From positions 1-63,059 of the forward strand of contig CAKSJY010000008.1 in assembly GCA_934464585.1 (NCBI GenBank): DNA of 63,059 nt, given 5' to 3'. Shown one piece after another: positions 1-9,335 of the stretch. Position numbers and translations under genes: made by a program. The DNA comes from an uncultured Eubacteriales bacterium. GTDB taxonomy: Bacteria > Bacillota > Clostridia > Oscillospirales > Acutalibacteraceae. Positions within the stretch are counted from its first letter, which is position 1. Each line of letters starts with the position of its first letter. The notes beneath the pieces were generated by a model. The model worked only from the letters and a program-made list of their open reading frames with translations, searched no databases and was not told the origin of the DNA.

Positions 1-76
1 GTGGGAACAACAGGGCTCGAACCTGTGACCCCCTGCTTGTAAGGCAGGTGCTCTCCCAGCTGAGCTATGCTCCCAC
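1..76 (-). tRNA. tRNA-Val, anticodon TAC
   Basis: The minus strand folds as a full cloverleaf: acceptor GTGGGAG pairing with the 3' end, D-arm AGCTC..GAGC, anticodon loop CTTACAA giving TAC, and a TTCGAGC T-loop. The gene touches the window edge, so whether CCA is encoded cannot be seen. It lies directly downstream of three tandem promoters and may be the first gene of a stable-RNA cluster that continues outside the window. Confidence 0.95.
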
Positions 77-124
77 AAATCGTTGCTTTTGACTGGGCTC
101 AAATTCTCATTCGCAACATCTACT

Positions 125-153
125 ATTGTACATTATTTTTGTTGATTTGTCAA
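125..153 (-). promoter_or_regulatory. Sigma-A type promoter P1 for tRNA-Val
   Basis: On the minus strand TTGACA (153-148) is followed after exactly 17 bases by TACAAT (130-125), about 48 bases before the tRNA 5' end. This is the nearest of three tandem promoters in the 430-base stretch between the tRNA and the next gene. Confidence 0.85.
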
Positions 154-264
154 TACCTTTTTTGATTTTTCTAAAATCTCGATCCCAATCGGTTTAGATA
201 CTCTCTACATTTGTTTTATCGACACTTGAAAACTTTTTATTTTCATCTCTCATCAACATTTCCT

Positions 265-293
265 ACTATACAACATTCCGTTTTGGATGTCAA
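265..293 (-). promoter_or_regulatory. Sigma-A type promoter P2, tandem upstream of tRNA-Val
   Basis: Minus strand TTGACA (293-288), 17-base spacer, TATAGT (270-265). It points at the tRNA and lies 140 bases upstream of P1. No reading frame of note lies between P2 and P1. Confidence 0.8.
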
Positions 294-392
294 GACTTTT
301 TTTAAATTATTTTAAAATGTCCTATCCAATAACTAGCTAAAGACACCAATTACTTTTACGGAATTTACCACCTTTGTTTGGTGACGAATACT

Positions 393-421
393 ATAATACA
401 ATATTTCATTTCATATGTCAA
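393..421 (-). promoter_or_regulatory. Sigma-A type promoter P3, tandem upstream of tRNA-Val
   Basis: Minus strand TTGACA (421-416), 17-base spacer, TATTAT (398-393). It is the most distal of the three promoters and lies just downstream of the end of the YerC-like gene. Confidence 0.75.
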
Positions 422-506
422 GTATTTATTGTAAATTTTTTCATCCATTTTTAAAATCAGATGTTAGCTCCATCATCAAAGAAATTCTATGCGTTTAACA
501 GTAACA

Positions 507-797
507 TTATTCCTCATTCATTCTATCTAAAATTAATGAATACCCTCCCTTACCATAATTAAGCGATCTATTTACACGGCTTATAGTTGCTGTGCTTGCT
601 CCTGTCTCTTTAGTAATCTGGCTATATACATTTTTTTCTTTTAACATTTTTGCTACTAATATTCTTTGCATCATTTCGTTTATTTCTTGAATTGAGCACA
701 AATCAGCAAAAAAGTTTTTACATTCTTCCAAGGTTTCTATTTTTAATATGGAATTGTATAGAAAATCTAATTCCTCTTGTCTTCTCATATTCCTCAT
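507..797 (-). CDS. YerC/YecD-type TrpR-like helix-turn-helix protein
   Basis: A 96-residue protein of the TrpR-like YerC family. Members are small, all-helical DNA-binding proteins whose targets are mostly unknown. The segment ITKETGASTATISRVNR at about residues 61-77 is the helix-turn-helix, and the length matches the family. Start: ATG at 797 has GGGG seven bases upstream, whereas the internal ATG at codon 4 sits only two bases from its AGGA, so the first ATG is preferred. It is transcribed leftwards towards the tRNA promoters. Nothing nearby reveals the regulon; tryptophan genes are absent here. The family call is fairly sure, the function is not. Confidence 0.85.
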   Translation of the reverse strand: MRNMRRQEELDFLYNSILKIETLEECKNFFADLCSIQEINEMMQRILVAKMLKEKNVYSQITKETGASTATISRVNRSLNYGKGGYSLILDRMNEE

Positions 798-1164
798 GAC
801 ATTACCCCATCTATTTAGCTTTAAAGATATTATATTTAATATTTTATCACGCTAAAGCATAAATGTAAAATTGGGATCACTCCATAAAGTTATTTCCTTA
901 ATATATGTATATGCGTTAAAAACAAAAACGATACATTTTTTCATTTTGTAAATACTATAAAAGAAACGTATTATCTATATTATACTTAGGCAATACGTTT
1001 TCTACTATAAAATATCAAATGCTATTACCTATCTTAAGGAAATTCATAAAACCTCAAACCACTAAACCCATTAAGCCATATAAACACTACAAAAATATAA
1101 GTTATTTCGAAAAAAACATTCAGATATCTCTTAAACATATCATATTACTTTATTATAAATTAAT
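798..1164. other. Intergenic AT-rich stretch with one weak hairpin
   Basis: I see no gene in these 367 bases. The only structure is a nine-base inverted repeat at 964-972 and 992-1000 that, read on the minus strand, is followed by a T-rich run. It could be the terminator of the unknown gene at 1165, although it lies about 165 bases downstream of its stop. Confidence 0.35.
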
Positions 1165-1626
1165 TTATGCTGTGTAATAACTACAACACAGCCCCAATTC
1201 CTTAGTATCTAAACCTTCCATATTTACGCTTTGTATTCTTCCAAGTTCATTTGCAAAGTCTAATATATCTGATGATATCCCATCATTTGATTTTATTATT
1301 AAAAGCATATTAGATGCATCTACCATACCTTTATTAGCAAAAATCAAGGATATTTCATCAAAAGTTTTTTTATCCAACTCCTTAGGGTCTGCCTCACCAA
1401 AAGCAGATACTATATTTAAAAGCCCCAAGTTATCGGGAAAAAGCCCCATATCAAAAAGCCATGTCTCACTTTTCTTTAAAACTTTGCAATAATCCTCATA
1501 CTGTGTATATGCTCTTTCTCTGATTTTTAGGTCATTCGTTTTTTTAGCAATGAATTTTGCCATAAAGGCCCCACTTTTTGAAGCTCTATAGATATATTTT
1601 AATAAACAAACGTCACTGTGATTCAC
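1165..1626 (-). CDS. Conserved-looking hypothetical protein, 153 residues
   Basis: I do not recognise this protein. It is soluble and rich in predicted helix, with no signal peptide or membrane segment, and ends in a Cys-Cys-Ser-Tyr-Tyr stretch. Start: the longest frame begins with ATG at 1632, but the GGGGG ribosome binding site (1638-1634) is then only one base away. The GTG at 1626 sits seven bases from it, so GTG is chosen. It stands alone between a YerC-like gene and the divergent MORN gene. It may be a real lineage-specific gene because the frame is long in AT-rich DNA and has a strong ribosome binding site, but no function can be given. Confidence 0.6.
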   Translation of the reverse strand: MNHSDVCLLKYIYRASKSGAFMAKFIAKKTNDLKIRERAYTQYEDYCKVLKKSETWLFDMGLFPDNLGLLNIVSAFGEADPKELDKKTFDEISLIFANKGMVDASNMLLIIKSNDGISSDILDFANELGRIQSVNMEGLDTKELGLCCSYYTA

Positions 1627-1852
1627 TAACATTCCCCCATTTTATTAAACAAAAATATGTTTTCCTTAAAACACGAAAATATTATTCACTCAAGTACATT
1701 TATTTATTTTGTTTGTTTATCGCATCATATATCCATTTGCTAAAAAACAACTTTAATAGTTAATCTACTAAATTTCTATTTCCTTATACTAAAACCAACA
1801 AATTTTACCATAATAAAACAAAACAACTGATTATATAATGCAAACTATTTCC

Positions 1853-1881
1853 TTGAAAAAAGTCTTTCTATGGTATAGAAT
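1853..1881 (+). promoter_or_regulatory. Putative sigma-A promoter for the MORN gene
   Basis: TTGAAA (1853-1858), 17-base spacer, TAGAAT (1876-1881), about 40 bases before the start codon at 1923. The -10 element matches consensus in four to five positions, so this is moderately supported. Confidence 0.5.
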
Positions 1882-1922
1882 AAAAAGGATATTATATTAA
1901 TTTAGATAGGAAGGCTCTCAAT

Positions 1923-4517
1923 ATGAATAACGATAATATTTACTACTCTGTATTTTATAATAAATATGACAATATTTCTAATTCAGATGACTTTTTCACA
2001 TCGCTACGTAAACATTATTTTTACGATTATGCCAAACAAAAAAATAAAATAGTTAATAAAATCGGAAATGACACCTATCACTACTCATATTGTCTTGAGC
2101 AAGGCAAACCTATGAAATGGAAAAAGCTAAAAAATTCTAAATTAGTAGAAAAAAGTGTAAATGATAAAGAAGGCACATATCACATATTTACATATGGAGA
2201 TAATAGAAGGCTTAAAAAAGCAACATATTTTGATAAAGAACATATGTGGATCAAAACTGAATATTTTAACAGCACCGGTAGATTGAATCCGATATTAACT
2301 ATTTTACCCGGCGAAGATATGACAAAAATTCTGACAACAGAATATAATGAAGAATTAAACAAAAAAGTATCTAACAATATGTTTTGTTGCAATCTTGACG
2401 CTGACCAAAACGAAATTAATGCTATAAACGCATCATTAAAAGACCCCTATATTATTGCATATTCTAAAAACGGGCCAACACTATTTTGCTCAGAAGAAGG
2501 CATAGAAAAACGAAAGGCTATGCTTATAGATCTTCAAAAAACAAATGATATCCTATTCGGTTCATCAAAAACTGATGATCTTTCTGCTAAAGATATTTTT
2601 GATGATGAGTATATTTCATCCGGCAGTACTCAAGATGATATAACCCCATGCAAACAGGATATTACTGAAACCACTAATGATCAACAGTGCAATACTCTAA
2701 ACAATAAAGTAGAACCCTCCTACTATGAATTAAATGATCCATATTATGATGAACAATTAGACCTAAGTGTAGAGAAGATTATAGAATCATTAAACAGTAT
2801 GCAAGATGATGACCAGGAAGAATTAATAAACAATGCTGAACCTATAATTGATAGTTTAGATAATAAAACTTACCAAGAAATTATCGAAGAGAATTCTGAA
2901 TGCGAAGAGCCAACAGATGAAGATGATATAGAAAAACCACTATACGAAGATGATGATAAAATATTATATAACTATTTTAAAGATGATCCTAATGAAAATG
3001 TATGTTTAATAAGCAGAGATAATCAGTCAGAGAACATCGATAGAGCAGCATATAAGTACCAAAAACTTGATACTCCAGAAGAGGGTGATGATATGAACAT
3101 TAATGATATAGAAATCCAACAGGTAGTAACTGATCCTATAATATATATTAACGAACAAGCTAAAGCTAACAAACTTGGAATATATTTTGATGAAGACAAA
3201 AATTTGTTTTATCTTGGAAAATGGGAAAATCCTGATGTTGAAGAAAAGGGATTTTGTTTTGATATAAATGGTAACTTAGTATATATAGGACATTTCAAAA
3301 ATCACCTAAAAAGTGGATTTGGTGCAGAATACAGCCCAGACGGCAAAGTAGTTTATAATGGTTCATGGAGTGAAGATTTATATAATGGTGATGGCACCTT
3401 ATATTACTCAAACGGTCATACTATAAACGGTAAATTTGAATCCGGACAAGTTTGTGGTTTCGCAATTGAATATGACTGCAATGGTGCAAAAGTCTATGAA
3501 GGTCAATGGAAAAACAGCCTATACAACGGCGAAGGCTGCAAACACTTTAGAAACGGTAATTATTGCAAAGGTACATTCGTAGACGGAAACATTTCAAATA
3601 AAATGGAAGCATATGATAAATACGGAAACATAGTATATAATGGTGAATGTTCCGGATATGAATACAATGGAAAAGGAACATATTATGTAAATAATCAGAT
3701 AATATACGAAGGAAATTTTTCTAACAATTGCTATAATGGGTTCGGAAAGAAATATGAAAATGGACACTGCATATATGAAGGAAACTTTAAGATGAACCTA
3801 AAGCACGGATTTGGAAAATCATATAAAAATGGTGATCTAAACTATATCGGATTTTTCGAAAATGATATGTATAATGGTTATGGTGTTTTATATGAAGGGG
3901 ATTCTATATTTATAGGTGAATTTAGTGAAAATCAAAAGCACGGCAGAATAAATATAGTAAAAGACAATCATATCGAATTTGAATGTATTTACAACAATAA
4001 CATTCCTGTATATGTCAATGAATTTAAAAATGATATTTTAGTATTTAAAGGCAATATTCGAGACAATAAACGTAACGGAATGGGATGTACATTTTCTCCA
4101 TATTGTGAAAAGGAAGAAGAAGGTATATTTACAGACGGAGAAATCTCAAATACAATGAAGGTTTCTTTAAAGTCCCTTGAGAAACTCCCGGAAGTTGAAG
4201 AACTTAAAGATACTGACTACGAAAAATATCGTTTAGCACCGGAATATGTTATAGAAAAAAATATCGGAAATTGTATTTATTCCGGTTCATTAGAAAATTC
4301 AATGCCAAACGGTAAGGGTACTATGCTATACTCTGACCACAGATATATAGGCGAATTTAAAGATGGTAATACATGCGGTTATGGCATTATATATAATAAT
4401 GCCGGCAATAAAATAGAGGGCTATTTCTATTCTATTGAAAACAGACCGAAAAACTACTCAGAAATTTCCTTTGATGATATAACATATTATTTCGAAAAGG
4501 CAAAACATCTTAATTAA
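1923..4517 (+). CDS. Large MORN-repeat protein with acidic N-terminal half
   Basis: An 864-residue protein in three parts. Residues 1 to about 220 form a Tyr/Lys-rich globular region. Residues 220-420 are strongly acidic and probably disordered. From about 430 to 835 there are a dozen or more MORN-type units of roughly 22 residues, such as YNGSWSEDLYNGDGTLYY and YEGNFKMNLKHGFGKSY, with a degenerate gap near 740-780. MORN arrays form elongated beta sheets that bind lipids or proteins and are well known in eukaryotes; their bacterial roles are poorly defined. There is no signal peptide or membrane segment, so it should be cytoplasmic. A GGAAGG site precedes the ATG. A P-type ATPase starts 39 bases after its stop with its own ribosome binding site, which suggests co-transcription. 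The repeat call is secure; the function is unknown. Confidence 0.85.
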   Translation: MNNDNIYYSVFYNKYDNISNSDDFFTSLRKHYFYDYAKQKNKIVNKIGNDTYHYSYCLEQGKPMKWKKLKNSKLVEKSVNDKEGTYHIFTYGDNRRLKKATYFDKEHMWIKTEYFNSTGRLNPILTILPGEDMTKILTTEYNEELNKKVSNNMFCCNLDADQNEINAINASLKDPYIIAYSKNGPTLFCSEEGIEKRKAMLIDLQKTNDILFGSSKTDDLSAKDIFDDEYISSGSTQDDITPCKQDITETTNDQQCNTLNNKVEPSYYELNDPYYDEQLDLSVEKIIESLNSMQDDDQEELINNAEPIIDSLDNKTYQEIIEENSECEEPTDEDDIEKPLYEDDDKILYNYFKDDPNENVCLISRDNQSENIDRAAYKYQKLDTPEEGDDMNINDIEIQQVVTDPIIYINEQAKANKLGIYFDEDKNLFYLGKWENPDVEEKGFCFDINGNLVYIGHFKNHLKSGFGAEYSPDGKVVYNGSWSEDLYNGDGTLYYSNGHTINGKFESGQVCGFAIEYDCNGAKVYEGQWKNSLYNGEGCKHFRNGNYCKGTFVDGNISNKMEAYDKYGNIVYNGECSGYEYNGKGTYYVNNQIIYEGNFSNNCYNGFGKKYENGHCIYEGNFKMNLKHGFGKSYKNGDLNYIGFFENDMYNGYGVLYEGDSIFIGEFSENQKHGRINIVKDNHIEFECIYNNNIPVYVNEFKNDILVFKGNIRDNKRNGMGCTFSPYCEKEEEGIFTDGEISNTMKVSLKSLEKLPEVEELKDTDYEKYRLAPEYVIEKNIGNCIYSGSLENSMPNGKGTMLYSDHRYIGEFKDGNTCGYGIIYNNAGNKIEGYFYSIENRPKNYSEISFDDITYYFEKAKHLN

Positions 4518-4556
4518 ATTTTAAATAGCTAATCTATTCATCGGAGGTATAATTTT

Positions 4557-7079
4557 ATGAACACAAAAGAGGATATGTCCGGAATTTCATCTTCTGATGT
4601 ATCCGCACTTCAAGAAAAATTCGGCAAAAACATTCTAGTCCCTGTAAAAAAGCAAAGCTTTTTTAAAAAAGTAATACATATAATTTGCGAACCAATGTTT
4701 TTGCTATTAATCATTGCTGCAACTATATACTTCCTTCTTGGTGAACCACGTGATGGTGCAATAATGCTAATATTCGTAATAGGAATAATTAGCATAGATG
4801 TTATTCAAGAATGGAAAACAGATAAAACATTAAATGCGTTAAAAGACTTATCCGCCCCACACATTACAGTTATTCGTGATTCTAAGGAAGTTACTATTAA
4901 AAGTTCCGAACTTGTTCCGGGTGACTTAATGTTAATATATGAAGGCACAAAAATTCCGGCTGATGGAAAAATTATAAAATGTAATGATCTATGTGTTGAT
5001 GAATCTTCTCTTACAGGCGAATCTGATAATGTTTGGAAGTCTATTGAAGATACATCAGAATCGTCAAATAGTTACTGGCATAAAAACTACTGTTATGCAG
5101 GAACATTGGTTACCCAGGGAAGTGCAACAGTAAAAGTAGAAAAAATAGGTACATCTACAGAATACGGGAAAATTGGCAAAAATATTTCCTTAGCTCCAAA
5201 CGAAAAAACTCCATTGCAAAAACAAACTGCAAACCTTGTAAAAATATGCTCGATAATTGCCATCATTTTATTTGTCTTTGTAGGAGTTTTTACATATTTT
5301 GATATTGAAAGTGGCGGATTCACCGATAAATTAGTCGAAAGTATTCTTGCAGGAATTACCATCGCTATGGCAATGATCCCTGAAGAATTTCCGGTTGTGT
5401 TAACTGTATTTCTTTCTATGGGAGCTTGGAGACTTGCAAAAAAGCATTCTCTTGTAAGAAAGCTTCCATCCGTAGAAACCTTAGGTTCAATATCCGTTTT
5501 ATGTGTCGATAAAACCGGTACAATAACTATGAATCAAATGTCTGTGCAAGATACATGGTCTTTAGAAAAAAATGATTTAGAACTATGCAGGATAATGGGA
5601 TTAGGTTGTGAAACAGATGCGTATGATCCAATGGAAAAGGCAATGCTAAATCATTGTTCCGAGATTGGAATAGATACAAGTAAATTATTTTCCGGAAAAT
5701 TAGTAAAAGAATACACTTTTACTAATGAGCTTAAAATGATGGGTCACATTTGGCAAGAAGATAGCAAAATCTTTTTGGCTGCCAAAGGTTCACCCGAAAA
5801 AATTCTTACAATATGTAATTTAAATGAAAGAGACTTAAAACTTATAAAAGATAAGATGATGCAGATGTCATCTGACGGATTAAGAGTTATAGCTGTTGCA
5901 TATCAAGAATTTGAAAATGAGAAAGATATCCCAAATTCATTAAGCGATTGCTCTGCAAAATTTTTAGGACTAATCGGTCTTGAGGATCCTCCAAGAGATT
6001 CTATAAAGAACGACATTGCTATATGTAATAAAGCAGGCATTCGAGTCGTTATGATAACTGGGGATAATGGGACCACCGCATCAGCTATTGCAAAAAAGGT
6101 TGGCATTCCTCACAGCGGTAATATTATAACCGGCGAAATGCTTGATTCTATGAGTGATGAAGAACTCAGAGAAAAAGTCAAACATACAAGTATTTTTTCA
6201 AGAGTTATTCCGGAGCATAAAATGAGAATAGTAAAAGCCTTTAAACAAAATGGTGAAATTGTTGCTATGACAGGCGATGGAGTCAACGATGCCCCGGCTC
6301 TAAAATATGCTGATATAGGTATTTCCATGGGTAAACGTGGCAGTGAAGTTTCGAGGGAAGCCTCCGACTTAATATTATTGGATGATAACTTTACCACAAT
6401 AGTTGAAACTGTAAAAGATGGTCGAAGAATATACGACAATATTCGTAAGGCTGTATGCTATATTTTTACTATCCATATTCCAATAGCATTATCTGCATTA
6501 TTGGCACCTATTATTGGTATTCCTACCGAATTATTATTCCTTTTGCCTATACATGTCGTACTTTTAGAATTGCTTATAGACCCTACCTGCTCTATTGTTT
6601 TAGAACGTCAACCCGCAGAATCCGATATTATGGAAAGTACTGCACGAAAACCAAAGGATAAACTTTTAACTCCATTAATATTACTTAAAAGTATAATCCA
6701 AGGAATTATTATATTCATAGCATCGTTTGGAAGCTACTTGTATATATTAAAAGGCAATCCTATGGCTGCTCCATTTGCTAGATCTATGGGAATTGTTATA
6801 TTAATGCTTTCAAACATTCTCTTAGTTCAGGTAAACAGTTCAGAACATGATTTTTGGTATACGTCAATGAAATATCTTATTAAAGACAAGGTAATGTGGA
6901 TAATAAACTTGGCTACCATAGCAATAATAGCATTAATTCTATATACTCCATTAAATACCTTTTTAAAAATTGCCCCACTTTCATTTTCGCAACTTATTAC
7001 AGCAGTAGCTATTTCTGTTATATCTGTTTTTTGGTTCGAGATAATAAAATTAATAAAAAAGTGGAAAATAAAAAAATAA
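4557..7079 (+). CDS. P-type cation-transporting ATPase (P2-like)
   Basis: An 840-residue ion pump with every catalytic landmark of P-type ATPases: TGES in the actuator domain (about residue 153), the phosphorylation motif DKTGT (about 318), KGSPEK in the nucleotide domain, and TGDGVNDAP in the hinge (about 572). Membrane helices flank the soluble domains as in P2-type Ca2+ or Na+/K+ pumps. The ion-binding M4 motif is PEEFP (about residue 275) instead of the PEGLP typical of calcium pumps, and the M6 region reads LELLIDPTCSIVLE, so the transported ion is uncertain. GGAGGT lies seven bases before the ATG. It probably shares a transcript with the MORN gene, and a strong hairpin follows. Confidence 0.9.
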   Translation: MNTKEDMSGISSSDVSALQEKFGKNILVPVKKQSFFKKVIHIICEPMFLLLIIAATIYFLLGEPRDGAIMLIFVIGIISIDVIQEWKTDKTLNALKDLSAPHITVIRDSKEVTIKSSELVPGDLMLIYEGTKIPADGKIIKCNDLCVDESSLTGESDNVWKSIEDTSESSNSYWHKNYCYAGTLVTQGSATVKVEKIGTSTEYGKIGKNISLAPNEKTPLQKQTANLVKICSIIAIILFVFVGVFTYFDIESGGFTDKLVESILAGITIAMAMIPEEFPVVLTVFLSMGAWRLAKKHSLVRKLPSVETLGSISVLCVDKTGTITMNQMSVQDTWSLEKNDLELCRIMGLGCETDAYDPMEKAMLNHCSEIGIDTSKLFSGKLVKEYTFTNELKMMGHIWQEDSKIFLAAKGSPEKILTICNLNERDLKLIKDKMMQMSSDGLRVIAVAYQEFENEKDIPNSLSDCSAKFLGLIGLEDPPRDSIKNDIAICNKAGIRVVMITGDNGTTASAIAKKVGIPHSGNIITGEMLDSMSDEELREKVKHTSIFSRVIPEHKMRIVKAFKQNGEIVAMTGDGVNDAPALKYADIGISMGKRGSEVSREASDLILLDDNFTTIVETVKDGRRIYDNIRKAVCYIFTIHIPIALSALLAPIIGIPTELLFLLPIHVVLLELLIDPTCSIVLERQPAESDIMESTARKPKDKLLTPLILLKSIIQGIIIFIASFGSYLYILKGNPMAAPFARSMGIVILMLSNILLVQVNSSEHDFWYTSMKYLIKDKVMWIINLATIAIIALILYTPLNTFLKIAPLSFSQLITAVAISVISVFWFEIIKLIKKWKIKK

Positions 7080-7083
7080 TTAC

Positions 7084-7130
7084 AACTGCCGTTAAAAGCC
7101 TATTGATATCCTTTTAACGGCAGTTCTGTT
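7084..7130 (+). terminator. Rho-independent terminator after the P-type ATPase
   Basis: A perfect 15-base inverted repeat (7084-7098 and 7111-7125) with a 12-base loop starts four bases after the ATPase stop and is followed by CTGTTT. The T-tract is short, but the stem is strong. Confidence 0.8.
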
Positions 7131-7355
7131 TAATCCCAAAAGCTATCGGTTATGTCGATAATTATATCTGAATTTTGGAAATAACCTTTTTATTCATATT
7201 AGGCCAGTAATTCAGTCAATAAAGTTTTCAATATATCCCAGACGCTTACCAAAATATATAGTTTAGATATGGGTAACTGTACCTCAATCATTAATTCTGC
7301 TTGTGTTTTTTTATACCAACAAGTATAATTGTATTATAAAGGAGTGTTTTATTAA

Positions 7356-8018
7356 ATGTGGTTTTTACAATCAAATCTTACTTTTCAAGAAGTATTAATG
7401 AGGCTTTTGGCTTCAGTTGTAATTATATTTACCGTTCTTCCCCTACACGAATATGCCCATGGATGGGTAGCTTATAAATTAGGAGATAACACAGCAAAGT
7501 ATAGTGGAAGACTTACCCTAAATCCTATTGAACATATCGATCCTCTCGGGGCTTTAGGAATATTATTATTCGGATTTGGCTGGGCAAAACCTGTGCCGAT
7601 TGATTCAAGAAATTTCAAAAATCCAAAGTCAGGCATGGCATTAACTGCATTAGCCGGACCAGTTTCTAATTTATTGGCTGCGGTACTTGGGGCCATATTA
7701 TACCATCTAATTTTTTTATTAAAGGCATATTTACCTGCCAGTATTTTGTTTGGAGTTATGTTCTTTTTTCAGTACTATATTATAATAAATATCGGTCTTG
7801 CTATATTTAATCTTATACCGATTCCTCCGCTAGATGGTTCAAAAATTTTGGCTGCATTCTTGCCTGACAGAATAATTTATAAATTTATGCAATATCAAAA
7901 CATTGTATCATTCATATTGTTTGGGCTAATAATATTGGGAGCATTAAGTGTACCTTTAGCCTTTCTTCAAGGTCAAGTATACAAGGGTATAATGTGGCTT
8001 GTGGGGCTAATGTTTTAG
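7356..8018 (+). CDS. Site-2 protease family membrane metalloprotease (M50)
   Basis: A 220-residue integral membrane protein of peptidase family M50. The zinc-binding HEYAH is at residues 31-35 in the first helix, and the second catalytic motif NLIPIPPLDG is around 150-160, giving the third zinc ligand. Length and motifs fit the short form without a PDZ domain, as in many Clostridia. Substrates of this short group are not established. It heads a long co-directional run, with scpA starting two bases after its stop. The AAGGAG site is about 11 bases from the ATG. The 230 bases upstream hold no recognisable riboswitch. Confidence 0.88.
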   Translation: MWFLQSNLTFQEVLMRLLASVVIIFTVLPLHEYAHGWVAYKLGDNTAKYSGRLTLNPIEHIDPLGALGILLFGFGWAKPVPIDSRNFKNPKSGMALTALAGPVSNLLAAVLGAILYHLIFLLKAYLPASILFGVMFFFQYYIIINIGLAIFNLIPIPPLDGSKILAAFLPDRIIYKFMQYQNIVSFILFGLIILGALSVPLAFLQGQVYKGIMWLVGLMF

Positions 8019-8020
8019 TT

Positions 8021-8755
8021 ATGGATAAAATAGAATATAAACTTGAAAAATCACAATTCGAGGGTCCGCTTGATTTACTTTTGCATCTAATTGCAAAACA
8101 TAAATTAAACATATATGATATCCAAATTTCAGAAATACTTGACCAATATATGAGCTATATTAACAAAATGCAAAGTGATGAGATGGAGGTTGCCAGCGAA
8201 TTTATTGAAATGGCTGCACGGCTTGTATATATAAAAACAGTATCTCTATTGCCAAAGCACGAAGAAGGCGATGAGCTAAAAAAAGAACTCGAGGGACAAT
8301 TAATAGAATATCAAGAATGTAAAAGAATAGCTTCAGTTTTAGCTGAACTAATTAATTTTGATACATTTTTGAGAAAACCTTCTGAAATCGATTTCAATAC
8401 CGAATACACTCGTAGCCACAAGATCCAAGAACTTATAGATGCATATCTAAGGGTTAATGGAAACAAAAATAAATTTACTCCACCATATACTGAAAAAATT
8501 TCTCAGATTATTTCTAAAAAGATTATATCAGTAAACTCAAAGATAATACATATTCTTAGAAAACTATGGAAAGTTAATAGTCTTGAATATAATAAGATTT
8601 TTGAGTCAAGCAAGGAGAAGTCGGAATTGGTCGCAACATTTCTTGCAGTCTTAGAACTTGTCAAAGGAAAACGTGTTATGCTTGATGATTCCGGCCAAGA
8701 ATTATCCTTGAAACTTATAAACAGTGGTGAAAAACATGAATATAAACGAAATTAA
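8021..8755 (+). CDS. scpA: Segregation and condensation protein A
   Basis: A kleisin subunit of the bacterial Smc-ScpA-ScpB condensin, acting on the nucleoid in chromosome compaction and segregation. The N-terminal signature FEGPLDLLLHLI is at about residues 15-26 and the C-terminal winged-helix segment is intact; 244 residues is normal for ScpA. The frame could open upstream at 7994, inside the M50 gene, but family proteins begin just before the EGPLDLLL motif, so ATG at 8021 is chosen. Translation may be coupled to the M50 gene, whose stop is two bases away. scpB overlaps its end. Confidence 0.95.
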   Translation: MDKIEYKLEKSQFEGPLDLLLHLIAKHKLNIYDIQISEILDQYMSYINKMQSDEMEVASEFIEMAARLVYIKTVSLLPKHEEGDELKKELEGQLIEYQECKRIASVLAELINFDTFLRKPSEIDFNTEYTRSHKIQELIDAYLRVNGNKNKFTPPYTEKISQIISKKIISVNSKIIHILRKLWKVNSLEYNKIFESSKEKSELVATFLAVLELVKGKRVMLDDSGQELSLKLINSGEKHEYKRN

Positions 8756-9275
8756 GGCCGCAATCGAAGCCATTTTGTTCTCTAATGGAGAGCCTATTTC
8801 AACAGATAGACTTTCGCAGGTCTTTAATACAGATAAAAAAACAATAGAAAATATTCTTGAAGATGTTATTGAGAAGTTTGATTCTAAAAACAGTGGTATA
8901 CGAGTAATGAAATATAATAATGCATACCAAATGTGTTCTGCTTATGAATATGGCGAATATGTAAGGAAGGCAATGGATATGAGGAGAAATACCCCTCTTT
9001 CAGAAGCTGCTATGGAGGTTCTTGCAATAGTCGCATATAATCAACCTGTAACCAAGGCCTTTGTGGAACAAATCCGTGGAGTCGATTGCTCCGGAGTATT
9101 ATCAAGCTTAATAAATAAAAAGCTTATTGAAGAAAAAGGACGATTAGACCTTCCAGGAAAACCTCTATTGTATGGGACAAGTACTACTTTCCTAAACTGT
9201 TTTAAAATAAACAACGTGAATGAACTTCCGCCAATACAACACAAAACTAATACTGCTGAGTCAGTCGATACTTAA
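8736..9275 (+). CDS. scpB: Segregation and condensation protein B
   Basis: The winged-helix partner of ScpA in the Smc complex. The N-terminal segment IKAAIEAILFSNGEPIS and the central LSEAAMEVLAIVAYNQPVTK are hallmark ScpB sequences, and 179 residues is typical. The start is the ATG at 8736, preceded by GGTGA; the in-frame GTG at 8724 has no good ribosome binding site. It overlaps scpA by 20 bases, as expected for a coupled pair whose products bind each other. Confidence 0.95.
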   Translation: MNINEIKAAIEAILFSNGEPISTDRLSQVFNTDKKTIENILEDVIEKFDSKNSGIRVMKYNNAYQMCSAYEYGEYVRKAMDMRRNTPLSEAAMEVLAIVAYNQPVTKAFVEQIRGVDCSGVLSSLINKKLIEEKGRLDLPGKPLLYGTSTTFLNCFKINNVNELPPIQHKTNTAESVDT

Positions 9276-9335
9276 TTATACATATTGTTTGAAATAATAA
9301 AGTTAAATTAATATGACAAAAATGGAGGGGCTAAA

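Noticed and set aside
1578..1763. Plus-strand frame of 61 codons
   Set aside because: It is antisense to the start of the unknown gene at 1165-1626 and without a start signal.
6110..6439. Antisense frame of 109 codons within the P-type ATPase gene
   Set aside because: It lies opposite a highly conserved catalytic region of the ATPase; such open antisense frames are common and it has no site for initiation.
7126..7355. Possible riboswitch before the M50 protease gene
   Set aside because: I looked for purine, preQ1, TPP, SAM and glycine cores on both strands and saw no conserved core sequence.
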